A stretch of DNA of 64,000 nucleotides, taken from NCBI GenBank assembly GCA_039621445.1, contig CP154954.1, positions 40,913,572 to 40,977,571 of the forward strand, read 5' to 3'. The notes beneath the pieces are model-generated. The model was not told the origin of the DNA. It saw only the letters and a list, made by a program, of their open reading frames with translations, and made no database searches. The position numbers and the translations under genes were made by a program. Positions 32,723-43,039 of this stretch are shown piece after piece; position 1 is the stretch's first letter; each line of letters opens with the position of its first letter. Source of the stretch: Euglena gracilis. Taxonomy: Eukaryota; Euglenida; Euglenophyceae; Euglenales.

Positions 32723-32957
32723 CCCCCCCTTGTCGTACGACCGGGTTCCTGCAACTGATCGGGGGGAGGGGTCGTCACACCCCCATAACTTGCAACCTGT
32801 GACCAGGGGGTGGTCACAAATGAGGGGGGGTTGTAGGTAAGGTGGGGTTAAATTTTTCGAAACCTGCAACCTGTGACCGGGGGGGGGGTCGTAACACCCC
32901 CATGACCTGCAACCTGTGACCGGGGGGGGGTGGGGTGGCTGTACGACAAGGGGGGGG
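32723..32957. mobile_element. Family K element with CCCCCCTTGTCGTAC inverted termini
   Basis: The left end CCCCCCTTGTCGTACGA is inverted at the right end as GTACGACAAGGGGGG. Inside, a word like CCTGCAACCTGTGACCGGGG repeats three times with GGTCGTAACACCCCC between. No coding capacity; superfamily unknown. Confidence 0.75.
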
Positions 32958-33381
32958 GGGGCGGGTAAATGAAAAAAGTCGCATTGCACCAATGGAAAAA
33001 GATGCATTACGGCTGGAGTTTCGAAGGGTGACTGCAAAACGTGCGAAAATTTCTGAAAAAATGTGCAAATATGCAAATTGTGCAAATGTTTTTTTGGCAT
33101 AATGTGCAGATACTTTTGAGATAAAATGCAAACAAATCCCCCCACTGCCCCAGGACCCAAACTTAAAAAACCCTTGGTCAGCATCCAGTCGCCCCCAGGG
33201 TTGGGTGGGCCTCCACGGGGGGGGGGGTTGCAACCCACTGTGGGGGGGGGTTAATATGGAAGCCTGGATATTTTTTGGCACTTTGCGCAAGCAAGGGAGC
33301 AAGCGAACGCCACTTTTAGCAACTCATCGCCACCCCCCCCACCGCATGGTGGAGGGGCACAGCCACCCCCCATGCACCAAC

Positions 33382-33634
33382 CAGGGGTTTTTTTTAAGAC
33401 TGGGGGGGGAGTGGGGGTCCCCACCCACCCACCCCCTGGGGGGGGGGTCCGGGGGACCCACAAAAAAATGGCCGAAAATCGAGAAAAGTGCCAAAAATAC
33501 CATTTTTGGGCGCCTTTGGCGCCGAAAAGTATATCCCACCCCCCTCCGGGGGGACCCCCCCCGGGGGGGGGTGCTCGGCCGGACCCACCCGCCCTACCCC
33601 CCCCCCGGGGGGTCCACGACTAAAAAAAACCCTG
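33382..33634. mobile_element. hAT-like MITE, target duplication GCACCAAC
   Basis: The ends are CAGGGGTTTTTTTTAAGAC and CGACTAAAAAAAACCCTG. GCACCAAC lies exactly at 33374-33381 and 33635-33642. The interior has G/C runs, AAAATGGCCGAAAATCGAG and a GGGCGCCTTTGGCGCCG palindrome at about 33508. Relatives are at 29362, 30945, 37790 and 60201. Confidence 0.94.
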
Positions 33635-33699
33635 GCACCAACCCCAGAGCCCCCATTGAAAGAAAGATATGAGGAGAAAACAGGGGGTGACAAACACAC

Positions 33700-33764
33700 C
33701 GGCGCAAACAGGCACCACGGGCACAATGGCACGCGGTGCCCGTTCACGTCCGTCTCTTGCAGCC
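33700..33764 (-). CDS. Exon candidate with CPWC
   Basis: After an AAG acceptor it reads ETDVNGHRVPLCPWCLFAP, with a GTGTGT donor. The CPWC pair could bind metal or form a redox disulphide, but nothing else supports either. Upstream FGLQ may also be coding. The block is short, so confidence is limited. Confidence 0.45.
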
Positions 33765-34077
33765 CGAAGCGGTGGTGGTGTGGCCACGCGCTTAATTTGT
33801 ATATAATTTTGTTTTATTTTCTGAGTCTCTTTAACTTTTCGAAACTTCAGGCGCGACCGACATCAAGCTTCATAAATTCCTGTGTGAATGGGACTCAGGG
33901 GTCTTCCCAGGTTAAAAGAACCCAAACCAGAGAGTGGTGTTCAACACAGGCTGGAGGGGATGAATGAGCTTGGGGTGGAAATCCAAACCAGGGGGGCCAG
34001 GGCAACACCTTCAGACCCGACTCATTATTTGGATTTTGTTTGACAAAGCAAATAAGCGCGTGGGCGGCAGCGAGCAC

Positions 34078-34171
34078 AGAGGGAGGAGTCGGCCACCGCG
34101 TGCAGCATCTGGATGCGCTTCGCGGTGGCCTCCTCCTCCGTCTCGACAATCCACCAATACTCACCGGCAGG
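34078..34171 (-). CDS. Exon candidate with acidic helix
   Basis: A CAG acceptor (34172-34174) precedes PAGEYWWIVETEEEATAKRI, then QMLHAVADSSL, with a GTGCTC donor; continuing instead would give CARCRPRAYL. Codons end in G or C. The acceptor lies inside a 13-base inverted repeat (34151-34163 with 34173-34185). Confidence 0.52.
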
Positions 34172-34395
34172 CTGAGTATTGGTGGAAGGCTGCAATGAAG
34201 AGCTGTTCTTTCTCAAAGAGGGTCTTCAACAGGGACAGCAATGGAGGTGTCCTCCCCCTGCAGCTTTTGTGGATTTGGAAGGCACCCAGGGGGAAAAACC
34301 CTCACCATATGAAAACCCTCACACTCGCCATATTTCATCATCTTTGACCCTTTCTTCAAAACTCCAAAATTGTGTCAAATCAAACAACACCCAGC

Positions 34396-34479
34396 CTGCT
34401 CGAGGAGTTGGCGGATTCCACGGTAGGGGGCGGTGATGGGGCCGAAGAGCCAGTCGATCCAGGTCGGGGCAGGGTGCAG
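34396..34479 (-). CDS. Exon candidate, 28 codons in phase 0
   Basis: After CACCGCCAG it reads LHPAPTWIDWLFGPITAPYR, then GIRQLLEQ, ending CAG followed by GCTGGG, a possible GC donor. Trp-rich and well biased. Unknown family. Confidence 0.52.
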
Positions 34480-34522
34480 CTGGCGGTGCCCCCAGGACCC
34501 ACTGGAGCGAAGGGGGCTGGGG

Positions 34523-34871
34523 CTGGGGTTTGACATACGGACAGGTGGGAGCTGGGGGTTAGACCGGGGGGGATCCCACCAAACAGTGGCGCGGTCTGGT
34601 GAGCGATCCGGCCCGGCGCAAAGCGCCAGGCTGAAAATGTTGCCCCTTCCCCAAAATCGGCCGAACGTGTTTCTTCCGGCACTTTTGGGCAAAATTTCTC
34701 AAACACACCAAAAATTGCCAAAAGTAACCCATAGAAATGGAAAATTTTGACTTTGGGGGGACCCCCCCCCGGTCGATCCGGACTCCCTTGGCGGTGTCCG
34801 AACCCCTGATTCAGTAGGGGCAGGGGACCCCTCCACCATACCCCCATACACCCTCTGTATATCAAACTCTG
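34523..34871. mobile_element. Diverged hAT-like MITE, target duplication GGCTGGGG
   Basis: The ends are CTGGGGTTTGACATACGGA and TCTGTATATCAAACTCTG. GGCTGGGG lies at 34515-34522 and 34872-34879. The interior keeps the order of the 13727 family (CAGTGGCGCGGTCTGGTGA, then CGGCGCAAAGCGCC at about 34614) but has drifted. It sits in the intron between two exon candidates. Confidence 0.88.
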
Positions 34872-35355
34872 GGCTGGGGCCACACATCACCTTGCGCGGC
34901 CCTGGCCCAAAATGTGTGACAAAATGATTCTTCAAAACCCTCAGGGGCAAGGGGGGGACCCATTGGAGGTCTCAAAAAAAAAGCCACCCCGCGACTCCCC
35001 CCCCCCCCTGTTGCAGCCACTGGGCTGCATGGGAGCGACATCCCCACCCCATCGCAGTGTGGGGGGGTTCGACCCAACCAGGATTATTTCCCTCCCCCTC
35101 CTCTGAGGGTATGGTTATGTTCCAATTTTTGGAAAATAATGTGGTTCTGGTGATGGGTCATGGCATTGCTTGCAACCATAAAGCATTGCTTGGGGGAAAC
35201 AGGGTCAATTTCCATCCCCCCCCCGGCCGCTCAGGCCCAAAAATCAATGTGTTTTGGGCTTTTTTTTGCCATTTTCTGGACCTCTTTTTGACCATTTCTG
35301 GCCAACCCACCAGGGGAGGAGGGGCACAAAACCGGGAAGAAAACCACTCACTAAC

Positions 35356-35463
35356 TGAGCACCACCCAGTGGGTCCTGTGTGGCGGACGCGCTCCTGCCG
35401 GGAGGCCTCCTGGTCCGCCTGCCGAACGGCGTCGGCGGTGACGACGTTGGCGGCGATGGGGAC
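35356..35463 (-). CDS. Exon candidate, 36 codons in phase 0
   Basis: A textbook acceptor, TTTTTTTCTTCCGCAG, precedes VPIAANVVTADAVRQADQEA, then SRQERVRHTGPTGWCS, with a GTTAGT donor. The length is exactly 36 codons. The middle is a charged helix. It is one of the best-bounded exons of the minus-strand gene; no family recognised. Confidence 0.62.
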
Positions 35464-35599
35464 CTGCGGAAGAAAAAAAAGAACAAATACTAAGGCTGAG
35501 AAACATTTTGAGGAGTTTCAGGGTTTTGGGGGGTTGCCTGAAATTCACAAACATGGGGAACCTGGGAGCCAACCCCCCTCTACCCAGCCCAGCACAGGA

Positions 35600-35960
35600 C
35601 AGGGGGTTCTTTTTTAAGTTGCAGGAGGGTCCGGCCGAGCCCCCCCCCCCCCGGGGAATTATGTCATTGCTGATCGACCGGGGGGGGAGGGGGTCACTTT
35701 CCACTTTCAAAAAACCAGTCAATCATTTTTCAAAACCCAGCCACCCACTTCCCCCCCCCCCACCTGGCCGGGGTCAGTCACTTTGGCCACTCGGCAATCT
35801 GGCCCCGAAAATCACTCCCCCCAGGCCCCGATTTACACCAAATAAATTGCCAACATTTCACCATTGTGGGTTGTTGACCAGCAGTGGTTCTGAGTGGGGA
35901 ATTTGGGGGTGGGGAACCCAGCTGACCTGGTCCCGGGGGCTGGTCGCACTTGGTCGAACC
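35600..35960. repeat. Mixed repeat debris (families B, D and E)
   Basis: CAGGGGGTTCTTTTTTAAG at 35600 resembles the left end of the 33382 family without a right partner. AAACCAGTCAATCA (family D) and ACCCAGCTGACCTGGTCCC with AGCAGTGGTTCTG (family E) follow. Confidence 0.55.
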
Positions 35961-36190
35961 CAGCTGACCTGGGCCAAAAAAAAAGGCCAAAAATCAAATC
36001 GAAGAGATTTTGGTCAATTATTTCCAGCAATGGACCAAAAAGGCCCGAGAGCATCATTGAGGGGGGTGGGGCATTCTTCAGTGCAAAATGGCTTGCCAGT
36101 GGACCCTCCCCCAGAGTCCTTTCGCAATGGCCTGCCCAGAAAATATCCATTTCAAAATTTTAACATTTGTCAGAAAAGGAAAAGACAAAC

Positions 36191-36638
36191 CAGGGGGGGG
36201 AATGCGCTGGACGGCCCTCGGAACAATGCGCAAAAATGCGCAAAAAAAATGCGCAAAAAATGCGCTGAGTTTGTGACATTCCAAAGGAAAAGGACTTGGA
36301 AAAAATTCCAACAATAAACCCAAAGTTAAACCAAAATCATCAAAAAGAGCTGAAATGAAGGCAAAAAATGCATGACCAAGGCGTCACTCTCCGTTCACCA
36401 TAACCAACAACCAAAATGGCAAAATGTGCAAAATTGGGCAAAAAATGCGCAAAAATGGAAAATGTGCAAAATTGGGCAAAAAATGCGCAAAAAAAACAAA
36501 AAGTGGAGAATGTGCAAAAATGGGGGGAAAATGTGCAAAAAAATGCGCAAAAATGTGCGAATGCGCATTGTTTGAAAAATTGACAAAAATGCGCAAAAAA
36601 ATGCGGAAAAATGCGCAGCGCATTCCCCCCCCCCCCTG
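36191..36638. mobile_element. Inverted-repeat element filled with GCGCAAAAAT repeats
   Basis: Left end CAGGGGGGGGAATGCGC is inverted as GCGCATTCCCCCCCC at the right end. Flanks AGACAAAC and GGACGAAC differ at two positions. The interior consists of AATGCGCAAAAA and AATGTGCAAAATTGGGC variants. It is the counterpart of 21576-22223, with the repeat word reverse-complemented and one base different. Confidence 0.78.
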
Positions 36639-36784
36639 GACGAACCCAGCCATGCACAAAAATTGACAAATTTTTCATTGATAAAAAATATGGGGCCAAG
36701 ACTCCTCGAGCCACTACCCCAAGCCAATGGGGTGAAAGAAAGAGTGGGAATCAGACAAAAAAATGGGGAGAGGGTGGAGATGAT

Positions 36785-37072
36785 GTAAACCCCCCCAAAT
36801 AACGCCCCCCCCGTTGTGCTATTTGGGCACGCGAACTGGGCCCCCAGGGGGGGGGGGTGTTATTTGGGGGGGTGCTATTTTCACATGGAAAACCAAAGGG
36901 AAACAGGGGGGGTGTTACTTGGGCGCTCGAAATCGGCCCCCGAGGGGGGGGATGTTATTTGGGGGGGGTGTTATTTTGGGGGGGATTACCCTCACCCCCC
37001 TCAAACTTTGGGGGGGTGAGGGTAAAACCCCCCAAATAACACCCCCCCCCTCGGGGGCCGATTTCTTATGCA
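36785..37072. repeat. Family G inverted repeat cluster
   Basis: CCCCCCAAATAAC and GTTATTTGGGGGG words occur in both orientations. CGAAATCGGCCCCCGAGGGG (36929) is inverted at 37053-37072, and CTCACCCCCC pairs with GGGGGGTGAG around 36990-37020. The region can fold into a long hairpin. Confidence 0.75.
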
Positions 37073-37267
37073 AAAAAATGCAAAAAAAATGCAAAAAATG
37101 CAAATTTCGGGAAAAGCTGATAATGCAAATTATGCAAGTTGCATCCCCCCCCCTCCCGCTCAAAGTGGCCACCCCAAAGTGGCCAAAATTTTTGGCATTG
37201 GTTTCCCCCCCTCAAAGTGGAGGGCAGCCACATTGGGGGAGGGAGGGAGGGGGAAAGAGGGGCAAAC

Positions 37268-37517
37268 CCGGCGGGCGAGGAGGAGCACGACGGCGGCAGA
37301 GATGGCGGCCACGGCCCGCGCTGCCCAGCTGGCTGGGGTGGGGCTGGGGCGTGGAGGCTGTGGGGCTGGGCGGCGGTGCTGGAGGCGTTCCGCTGGGGCT
37401 GTGGGGGCGGCGACGGTGAGCTGCGGGCTGCGGAGGGGTGCGTTGTCGGCGGTGATGTTGTCGACGACGTTGGTGTGAGGGGTGACGTTGGGGGGCTGGA
37501 AACGGACGGGGATGAAG
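37268..37517 (-). CDS. Most upstream exon candidate of the minus-strand gene, with membrane helix
   Basis: The block reads FIPVRFQPPNVTPHTNVVDN, ITADNAPLRSPQLTVAAPTA and, near its end, PASWAARAVAAISAAVVLLL and ARR, with a GTTTGC donor. The last part is a clear transmembrane helix followed by Arg. Codons are strongly GC-ending. The acceptor is uncertain (CAG at 37518-37520, with a weak pyrimidine tract), and coding may extend to about 37545. No start codon identified. Confidence 0.6.
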
Positions 37518-37559
37518 CTGCTTGGAATCAGAGGTTTTTGAGCGCCAGGGGGCACCCTC

Positions 37560-37965
37560 TGGGCACTGTTGGACCCCAAAATGGCCACTCTGGGGGGCGG
37601 GGTGGGGGGGGGGGGTCAAATTTTGGACTTCGGCGCCAACGGCCCTTCAAGTTGGTGGGTAAACCAAAATTTGCAAAAAAAAATTGGCCACTTTGAGGGG
37701 GGTGAGGGTATGGGGGTATGGGGGCCGCATACCCCCCCCCCCCCATCATCCCCCTCCGGTTTACCGGAACCCAACCCACTTTTCCCCTGAAAAGGCCAAG
37801 AAAATCGCGAAAATGCTGAAAATAGCATTTCTCAAAAATTTTCGGCGCCGAAAATGCATCCCCCCCCCGCTGGGGACCCCCCTGGGGGGGGGTTGGCCGG
37901 ACCCATCCACCCTTCTCCCAGGCGTCCAAGACTAAAAAAAAAAACCACCTGCCCCCCCCCCCCCG
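37560..37965. repeat. Family F copy and an eroded 33382-family MITE
   Basis: 37562-37720 has CCAAAATGGCCACTCTGG and TTGGCCACTTTGAGGGGGG in inverted arrangement around GACTTCGGCGCCAACGG. 37770-37965 follows the 33382 family: AAAATCGCGAAAATGC, AAAATTTTCGGCGCCG and GACTAAAAAAAAAAACCACC. Confidence 0.65.
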
Positions 37966-38480
37966 TCCTGAACCACCCCCTATGTATTGGCACACTCGGT
38001 ACTGATTTCTTTTGCTGAATTGCTTTTCAGAAATCAGCGTTTGACAGGACAAAAACTAATTGCATGAAATGTGCACCCACGGCTGGCAAGAAAATTTCAA
38101 CCCTGTCAATTTTTTTGGCCAGCACCGCCAAAAACAATTGCCCAAAGGTCTCAAAAATAATTGCACTGTGCCCTCAAATATATTTGCACTCTGTCATTTT
38201 ACATTTGCTCAATGAAAAAAACCTGATATTGGACGATGGAAAAATATCCATGCCGGTTGAAGTTTCAAAGGGGGCAAATACTTTGGGGATAAGGTGCAAA
38301 CATTGTTGAGACAAAATTCAAACAAGTTGGTGGCGGAAATGCAAAAGTATATGGTCTGAAGTGGAAAAATTCAGTTGTTATTTTCCAACAAAAATTTTTC
38401 CAACAAAAAAGAAAAACTGAAACTTGTTCAGCAACCGCTTAAGGCAGCCTCAGAAGGGGGCAGTGGAAGTGTATAAGAAG
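37966..38480. other. Unassigned AT-rich stretch
   Basis: No recognised feature. It lies upstream of the first assigned exon of the minus-strand gene, so a promoter or 5' exon could be here, but I see no supporting motif. Confidence 0.35.
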
Positions 38481-38489
38481 CTGGGAGTG

Positions 38490-38820
38490 CGGAAGGCCAT
38501 TTGAGGCTCGCTGAGACCACACCATTGCTCGGCAGGTGGGGGGGGGGTCACTTTCCACCATGAAAGAACCAGTCGGTCACTTTGCCCCCCCCCCCCAAAA
38601 ACCAGTCACCCATCGGGCATGGGCCACTCTTAAATGATGAGGAGCCAATGAAATTTTGCCAAAAAGTCTCAGAAAATCCAAAAAAAAGTTCCCGCAACTT
38701 CGGCGCCAGGCCAGCCACTTTTCATTTTCGGGCCTGCCCCACCCCGGGGGGGGGGCATTCTTGGCCAGAAAACCAGTCAGTCACGGGGGGTGGGGTGGGA
38801 CGGTGTTTAGCCATGGTGGC
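38490..38820. repeat. Family D element
   Basis: It starts with ACACCATTGCTCGG and ends with GTTTAGCCATGGTGG, a weak inverted pair. It contains ACCAGTCGGTCACT, AAACCAGTCACCC and AAACCAGTCAGTCACG, with TTCGGCGCCAGGCC in the centre, matching the order at 8880-9230. Confidence 0.68.
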
Positions 38821-39790
38821 TCAATGGAGGGGCTCTGGCTGGGGCTCGCATCGAGGCTCGGGCTCGTCGAGGGGCTCTGGCTGGGGCTCATCGAGGGGCT
38901 CTGGCTCGGGCTCGCCGAGGGGCTCTGGCTCGGGCTTGTCGAGGGGCTCTGGCTCGGGCTTGTCGAGGGGCTCTGGCTCGGGCTTGTCGAGGGGCTCTGG
39001 CTCGGGCTTGTCGAGGGGCTCTGGCTCGGGCTTGTCGAGGGGCTCTGGCTCGGGCTCGCCGAGGGGCTCTGGCTCGGGCTCGCCGAGGGGCTCTGGCTCG
39101 GGCTTGTCGAGGGGCTCTGGCTCGGGCTTGTCGAGGGGCTCTGGCTCGGGCTTGTCGAGGGGCTCTGGCTCGGGCTCGCCGAGGGGCTCGGGCTCGGGCT
39201 CGCCGAGGGGCTCGGGCTCGGGCTCGCCGAGGGGCTCTGGCTCGGGCTTGTCAAGGGGCTCTGGCTCGGGCTCGCCGAGGGGCTCTGGCTGGGGCTCGCC
39301 GAGGGGCTCTGGCTCGGGCTCGCCGAGGGGCTCGGGCTCGGGCTCGCCGAGGGGCTCTGGCTCAGGCTTGTCGAGGGGCTCTGGCTCGGGCTCGCCGAGG
39401 GGCTCTGGCTCCGGCTTGTCAAGGGGCTCTGGCTCGGGCTTGTCAAGGGGCTCTGGCTCGGGGTCAGTGAGGGGCTGTGGCTGGGGCTCATTGAGGGGCT
39501 CGGCCTCAGCAAGAGGCTCTGGCTCCGGCTCGTCTTGGGGCTGTGGCTCAGCTTCGGCCTCATCGAGGGGCTGTGGCTTGGCCTCGTCGAGGGCCAGGGG
39601 CTCATGCTCAGCAAGAGACTCTGGCTCCTGCTCATGGAGGGACTCTGGCTCGGGCTGGGCCTCGTCGAGGTGCTCTGGCTCCGGCTCGTCGAGGGGTTGG
39701 CCGAGGAGCTCTGGCTGCGGCTCGTCGAGGGGCTGGGGCTCCGGCTCAGCAAGAGGCTTTGGCTCCGGCTCGCCGAGGGGCTCTGGCTGG
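38820..39790. repeat. 24-base minisatellite, about 40 units
   Basis: Units of GGGGCTCTGGCTCGGGCT plus (T/C)GTCGA variants are nearly perfect in the middle and degrade toward 39790. The period is a multiple of three, so several frames stay open: Glu/Pro/Leu repeats ([16 protein letters not shown]) on the minus strand, Gly/Ser repeats on the plus strand. Unit variants interchange GE and DK in the minus frame, so the changes are not silent there. Coding status is open. Confidence 0.93.
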
Positions 39791-39894
39791 GCCACATGGG
39801 CAGGGGTGGCATTGGGGAGTGCCAGCCAAGGGGAAAGGGAAGTGATTAGGTTGGGGAGGGAGAGTCTACAAGGGGGTGGGAGGGCGTACCCAAG

Positions 39895-40545
39895 TCTAGG
39901 GGGAGGGGAGGGGAGGGTGTAGTGGAGGGGAGGGGAGGGGAGGGCAAGTCTAGGGGAGGGGAGGGGAGGGCGTAGCGGAGGGGAGGGGAGGGGAGTGCGA
40001 GTCTAAGGGGAGGGGAGGAGAGGGCGTAGCGGAGGGGAGGGGAGGGGAGGGCAAGTCTGGAGGGAGGGGAGGGGAGTGCGCAGCGTAGGGGAGGGGAGGG
40101 GAGGGGAGTGCGAGTCTAAGGGGAGGGGAGGGGAGGGCGTAGCGGAGGGGAGGGGAGGGGAGGGCAAGTCTAGAGGGAGGGGAGGGGAGGGCGCAGCGGA
40201 GGGGAGGGGAGGGGAGGGCAAGTCTAAGGGGAGGGGAGGGGAGTGCGCAGCGGGGGGGGGGGAGGGCGAGTCTAGAGGGAGGGGAGGGGAGGGCGTAGCG
40301 GAGGGGAGGGGAGGGGAGGGCGAGTCTAAGGGGAGGGGAGGAGAGGGCGCAGCGGAGGGGAGGGGAGGGGAGGGCGAGTCTAGAGGAGGGGAGGGCGTAG
40401 CGGAGGGGAGGGGAGGGGAGGGCAAGTCTAGGGGGAGGGGAGGGGAGTGCGCAGCGGAGGGGAGGGGAGGGGAGGGCAAGTCTAAAGGGAGGGGAGGGGA
40501 GGGAGCGTCGAAGAGGGGGGAGGGGGAATTTTGGAGGGGTGAGGA
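39895..40545. repeat. Polypurine minisatellite of GGGGAGGGGAGGGG with GAGTCTA and CGTAGCGG spacers
   Basis: Runs of (GGGGA)n alternate with GGGCGAGTCTAAGG or GGGCGTAGCGGAGG, giving units of about 60 bases over 650 bases. The plus strand is almost all purine and satisfies the G-quadruplex pattern many times. Long Pro/Ser/Leu frames on the minus strand follow from the repeat. Confidence 0.93.
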
Positions 40546-42660
40546 GCACGAATTTTTGTCAGCATGCAATTGCTCCAACAGTCAAAAAATTGTGATGAAA
40601 AAAAAATGAAAATGACTCCACTTCAGTCATTCCGACAGCCAAAAAAAATGTGATAAAAAAACAAAACAAAAAATGAACGATGAAACACCAAGAAATCATC
40701 ACCAATGCTTTATGGTCACCCAAGGAAAATTTTTCATGAAGGAACTGATCCCAATTTTCTGCAAAAGTGAAGCAACTGTGTGGCTGGTTTGCTGGCAAAG
40801 TCAGCAGGGGGGTGGGGACTGCCAGGTGGGGGGGCGCTGCGGGGCTGCGCTGCCACTCCACCTGTGAGACAGGAATGAAACGGAAGCAATGGTGATGTCA
40901 TTGGTTGCCCTAGATGCCATGCCCCCCAAATTGGTGGGGGGGGGGCAAAAAAAGAGTAGACAGTGATTTTAGAATTGCCAAAAATGAAAAATTTGCACCA
41001 AACTGCCCCAGAGTGCTAGATTGCCCCCCCCCCCGCTTCGCGAATCAGGGACCCCACCGGGAGGACTGGGAGGGAAAAAACGAGGGAAAAATCAGCAGAA
41101 TGTTGCAAAAAATCACACAAATGGATGAAAGTAAAAATTGGTGTAGGAAATGCGCCAAATCCCCATTTTTTTAAAAAAGGCCAGAAGAAAGTGTTCAATC
41201 TGAAGACGACAAGTCAATCTGTAAGGTAATCCAAAGACGACAACAAGGTCCAGCACTCCACTACAGCATTGCCACTGCCACCACCACTGTCATTGTCACT
41301 GCACTGCCGCTGCCTGCACTGTCATGAAGACGGCTCCCCCTCCCCGATCCAGTACACCACAACCCCCTTTCCAAACGAGCCATTTTGTGAGCCAAAATGA
41401 CGCCACCCCCAAAACCCAAAACCTCCAACACTCAAAAGATCAAGAAACTAGATGTTTTGAATACGTTGAAAAAGAAAGACCAAATTAACACTTTGAAGGC
41501 GCATCGAAAACCATCATGGTGAAGGTCCTGCTGTGTTGTTCTGGTGAACTTCAAAGAAGAGACAGGTCCACCCCCCAGACTAACCAAGTTGGGTATGGCT
41601 TTTTCGAGACATTCACCTTGGATAATTCGTTCCCATGACTGGGAACTGGGCAGAGAAAGTTGCAAGGAAAGTGCTTGGAATCCCCCGGTGCCACCCATCG
41701 CTGGATTCTGCTTGATGATTTGCCTTAAATCAGTGGCTCTGACTGTTCAGAGGGTTTCGCAACAAAACTGAAGGGCATCACGCAACTTCAGACATGTGCC
41801 ACAAAAAGGCCTTCAGGTGGTGATTTATCGATTGTATTTCCTTGACTGGACGAAATCTATGAAGATTTCAAACTGAGCCGCGCTGCTCTTCTTCCGTTGG
41901 GGTGGAACATGTCACAAAATTGTGGAGAGGCAAATCACTATGCGCTGCAGTAGCAGGGCCGTGCCATGCAGTGGAGCGGGAGTGCCATAACAATGAACTG
42001 GCAGCAGCAATGCAGTGGTTTTTCAGTGGTTTTCGTTTCAAAACGAGGAATGACAGTGGTGGTGCAGCGCAATGGCACTGGCAGTGCAGTGCAGTGGCAA
42101 TTCAGAATGGACTTGCCAACAACTGGTGGTGTCAGCTGGAAATTCCAAAATGCAAGTTCTTGCTGTTTCATGCCGGCTTTATGATGGTTGGGGATCTCTT
42201 GCGCTGATCAAGGGCAACCAGGACAACCTCAATTTTTTTGCAATAAAAAATTCACGGAGACAAACAAATTCAAAGTGACAAACAAAGCAAGAGCACACCA
42301 GCAGAGTGTTGTTCAAGATGAAGAAGAGGAAAAAATATCCCATGGCTTGATTGCGTAGTGCCAAATTCTGTTCGCGTAGTAAACGTAGAGCGATCCTCGG
42401 GCCTACCCAGAGAGCAGTTCTGATATCAATTCTGATGAATTAGGAATACCGAGATTCGTGTTCCGCGATTTTAGCGAGCCCCCGGCCCGAAACCTACATA
42501 GGGGAAAGAGGAGATCCAAGAAAGCATCAAGCAAGAAACAAACAAGCACAGTATGAAACAGATCAAGATACAGTGCCGCGGACACTTTGACACTTCTTGA
42601 GTCCTCCAGACCACCAACAGTGTCCCTTCATCCAAATATATAACGTCCTCATACCATGAC
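40546..42660. other. Unassigned region
   Basis: No shared repeat families apart from short C runs near 41030. Around 41940-42110 GCAGTGG and GGCAGTG words recur loosely. Open frames lack GC-ending bias and splice borders. Confidence 0.4.
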
Positions 42661-42667
42661 TACCTGA

Positions 42668-43027
42668 ACTATCTTCTATGTTCACTCACAACAGTTAGCT
42701 GAATTCGCGGCTTTTGACGCCGCTACACGTCTTGCTGCTCGCTTGGGTTGGAATGCTCTGACATATGTCGGGGACAACATGGGCACTTGTTGGCTGGCCA
42801 CACACCTGAGGCCCGCACTTTCTAACAAACCACTCTCGGACATGGCGCGCAAGATCTTAAACCGGTGCTTGTGGTCTCGATTACAGGTACACGTGATTCA
42901 ATGCCCCACACACATACAGCCCGCCTACCCCCTGTCTCGAACCATCCCCACTTCCATCGCTCAAGTAATCCAGGCCGTCGCTGCCGCGCACGACCTGTGG
43001 GACAAACTATGCCACCAACCGAACTAG
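42668..43027 (+). pseudogene. RNase H domain fragment of a retroelement
   Basis: Open from 42668, the frame reads HSQQLAEFAAFDAATRLAAR, LTYVGDNMGTCWLATHL and IQPAYPLSR. LAE and GDN match the Glu and Asp positions of reverse-transcriptase RNase H. PAYPLSR corresponds to the usual AD.LSR, with the Asp replaced by Tyr. No RT is seen upstream. A family G repeat starts 13 bases after the stop. Confidence 0.6.
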
Positions 43028-43039
43028 CTCTGGCTCATT

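Noticed and set aside
38582-39922. 446- and 397-residue plus-strand frames of Gly-Ser-Arg or Leu-Gly-Glu repeats
   Set aside because: The 24-base period keeps several frames open at once; no start context, splice border or codon preference favours these.
39950-40609. Pro/Ser/Leu-rich minus-strand and Gly/Glu/Arg-rich plus-strand frames
   Set aside because: They follow from the polypurine repeat and have no independent support.
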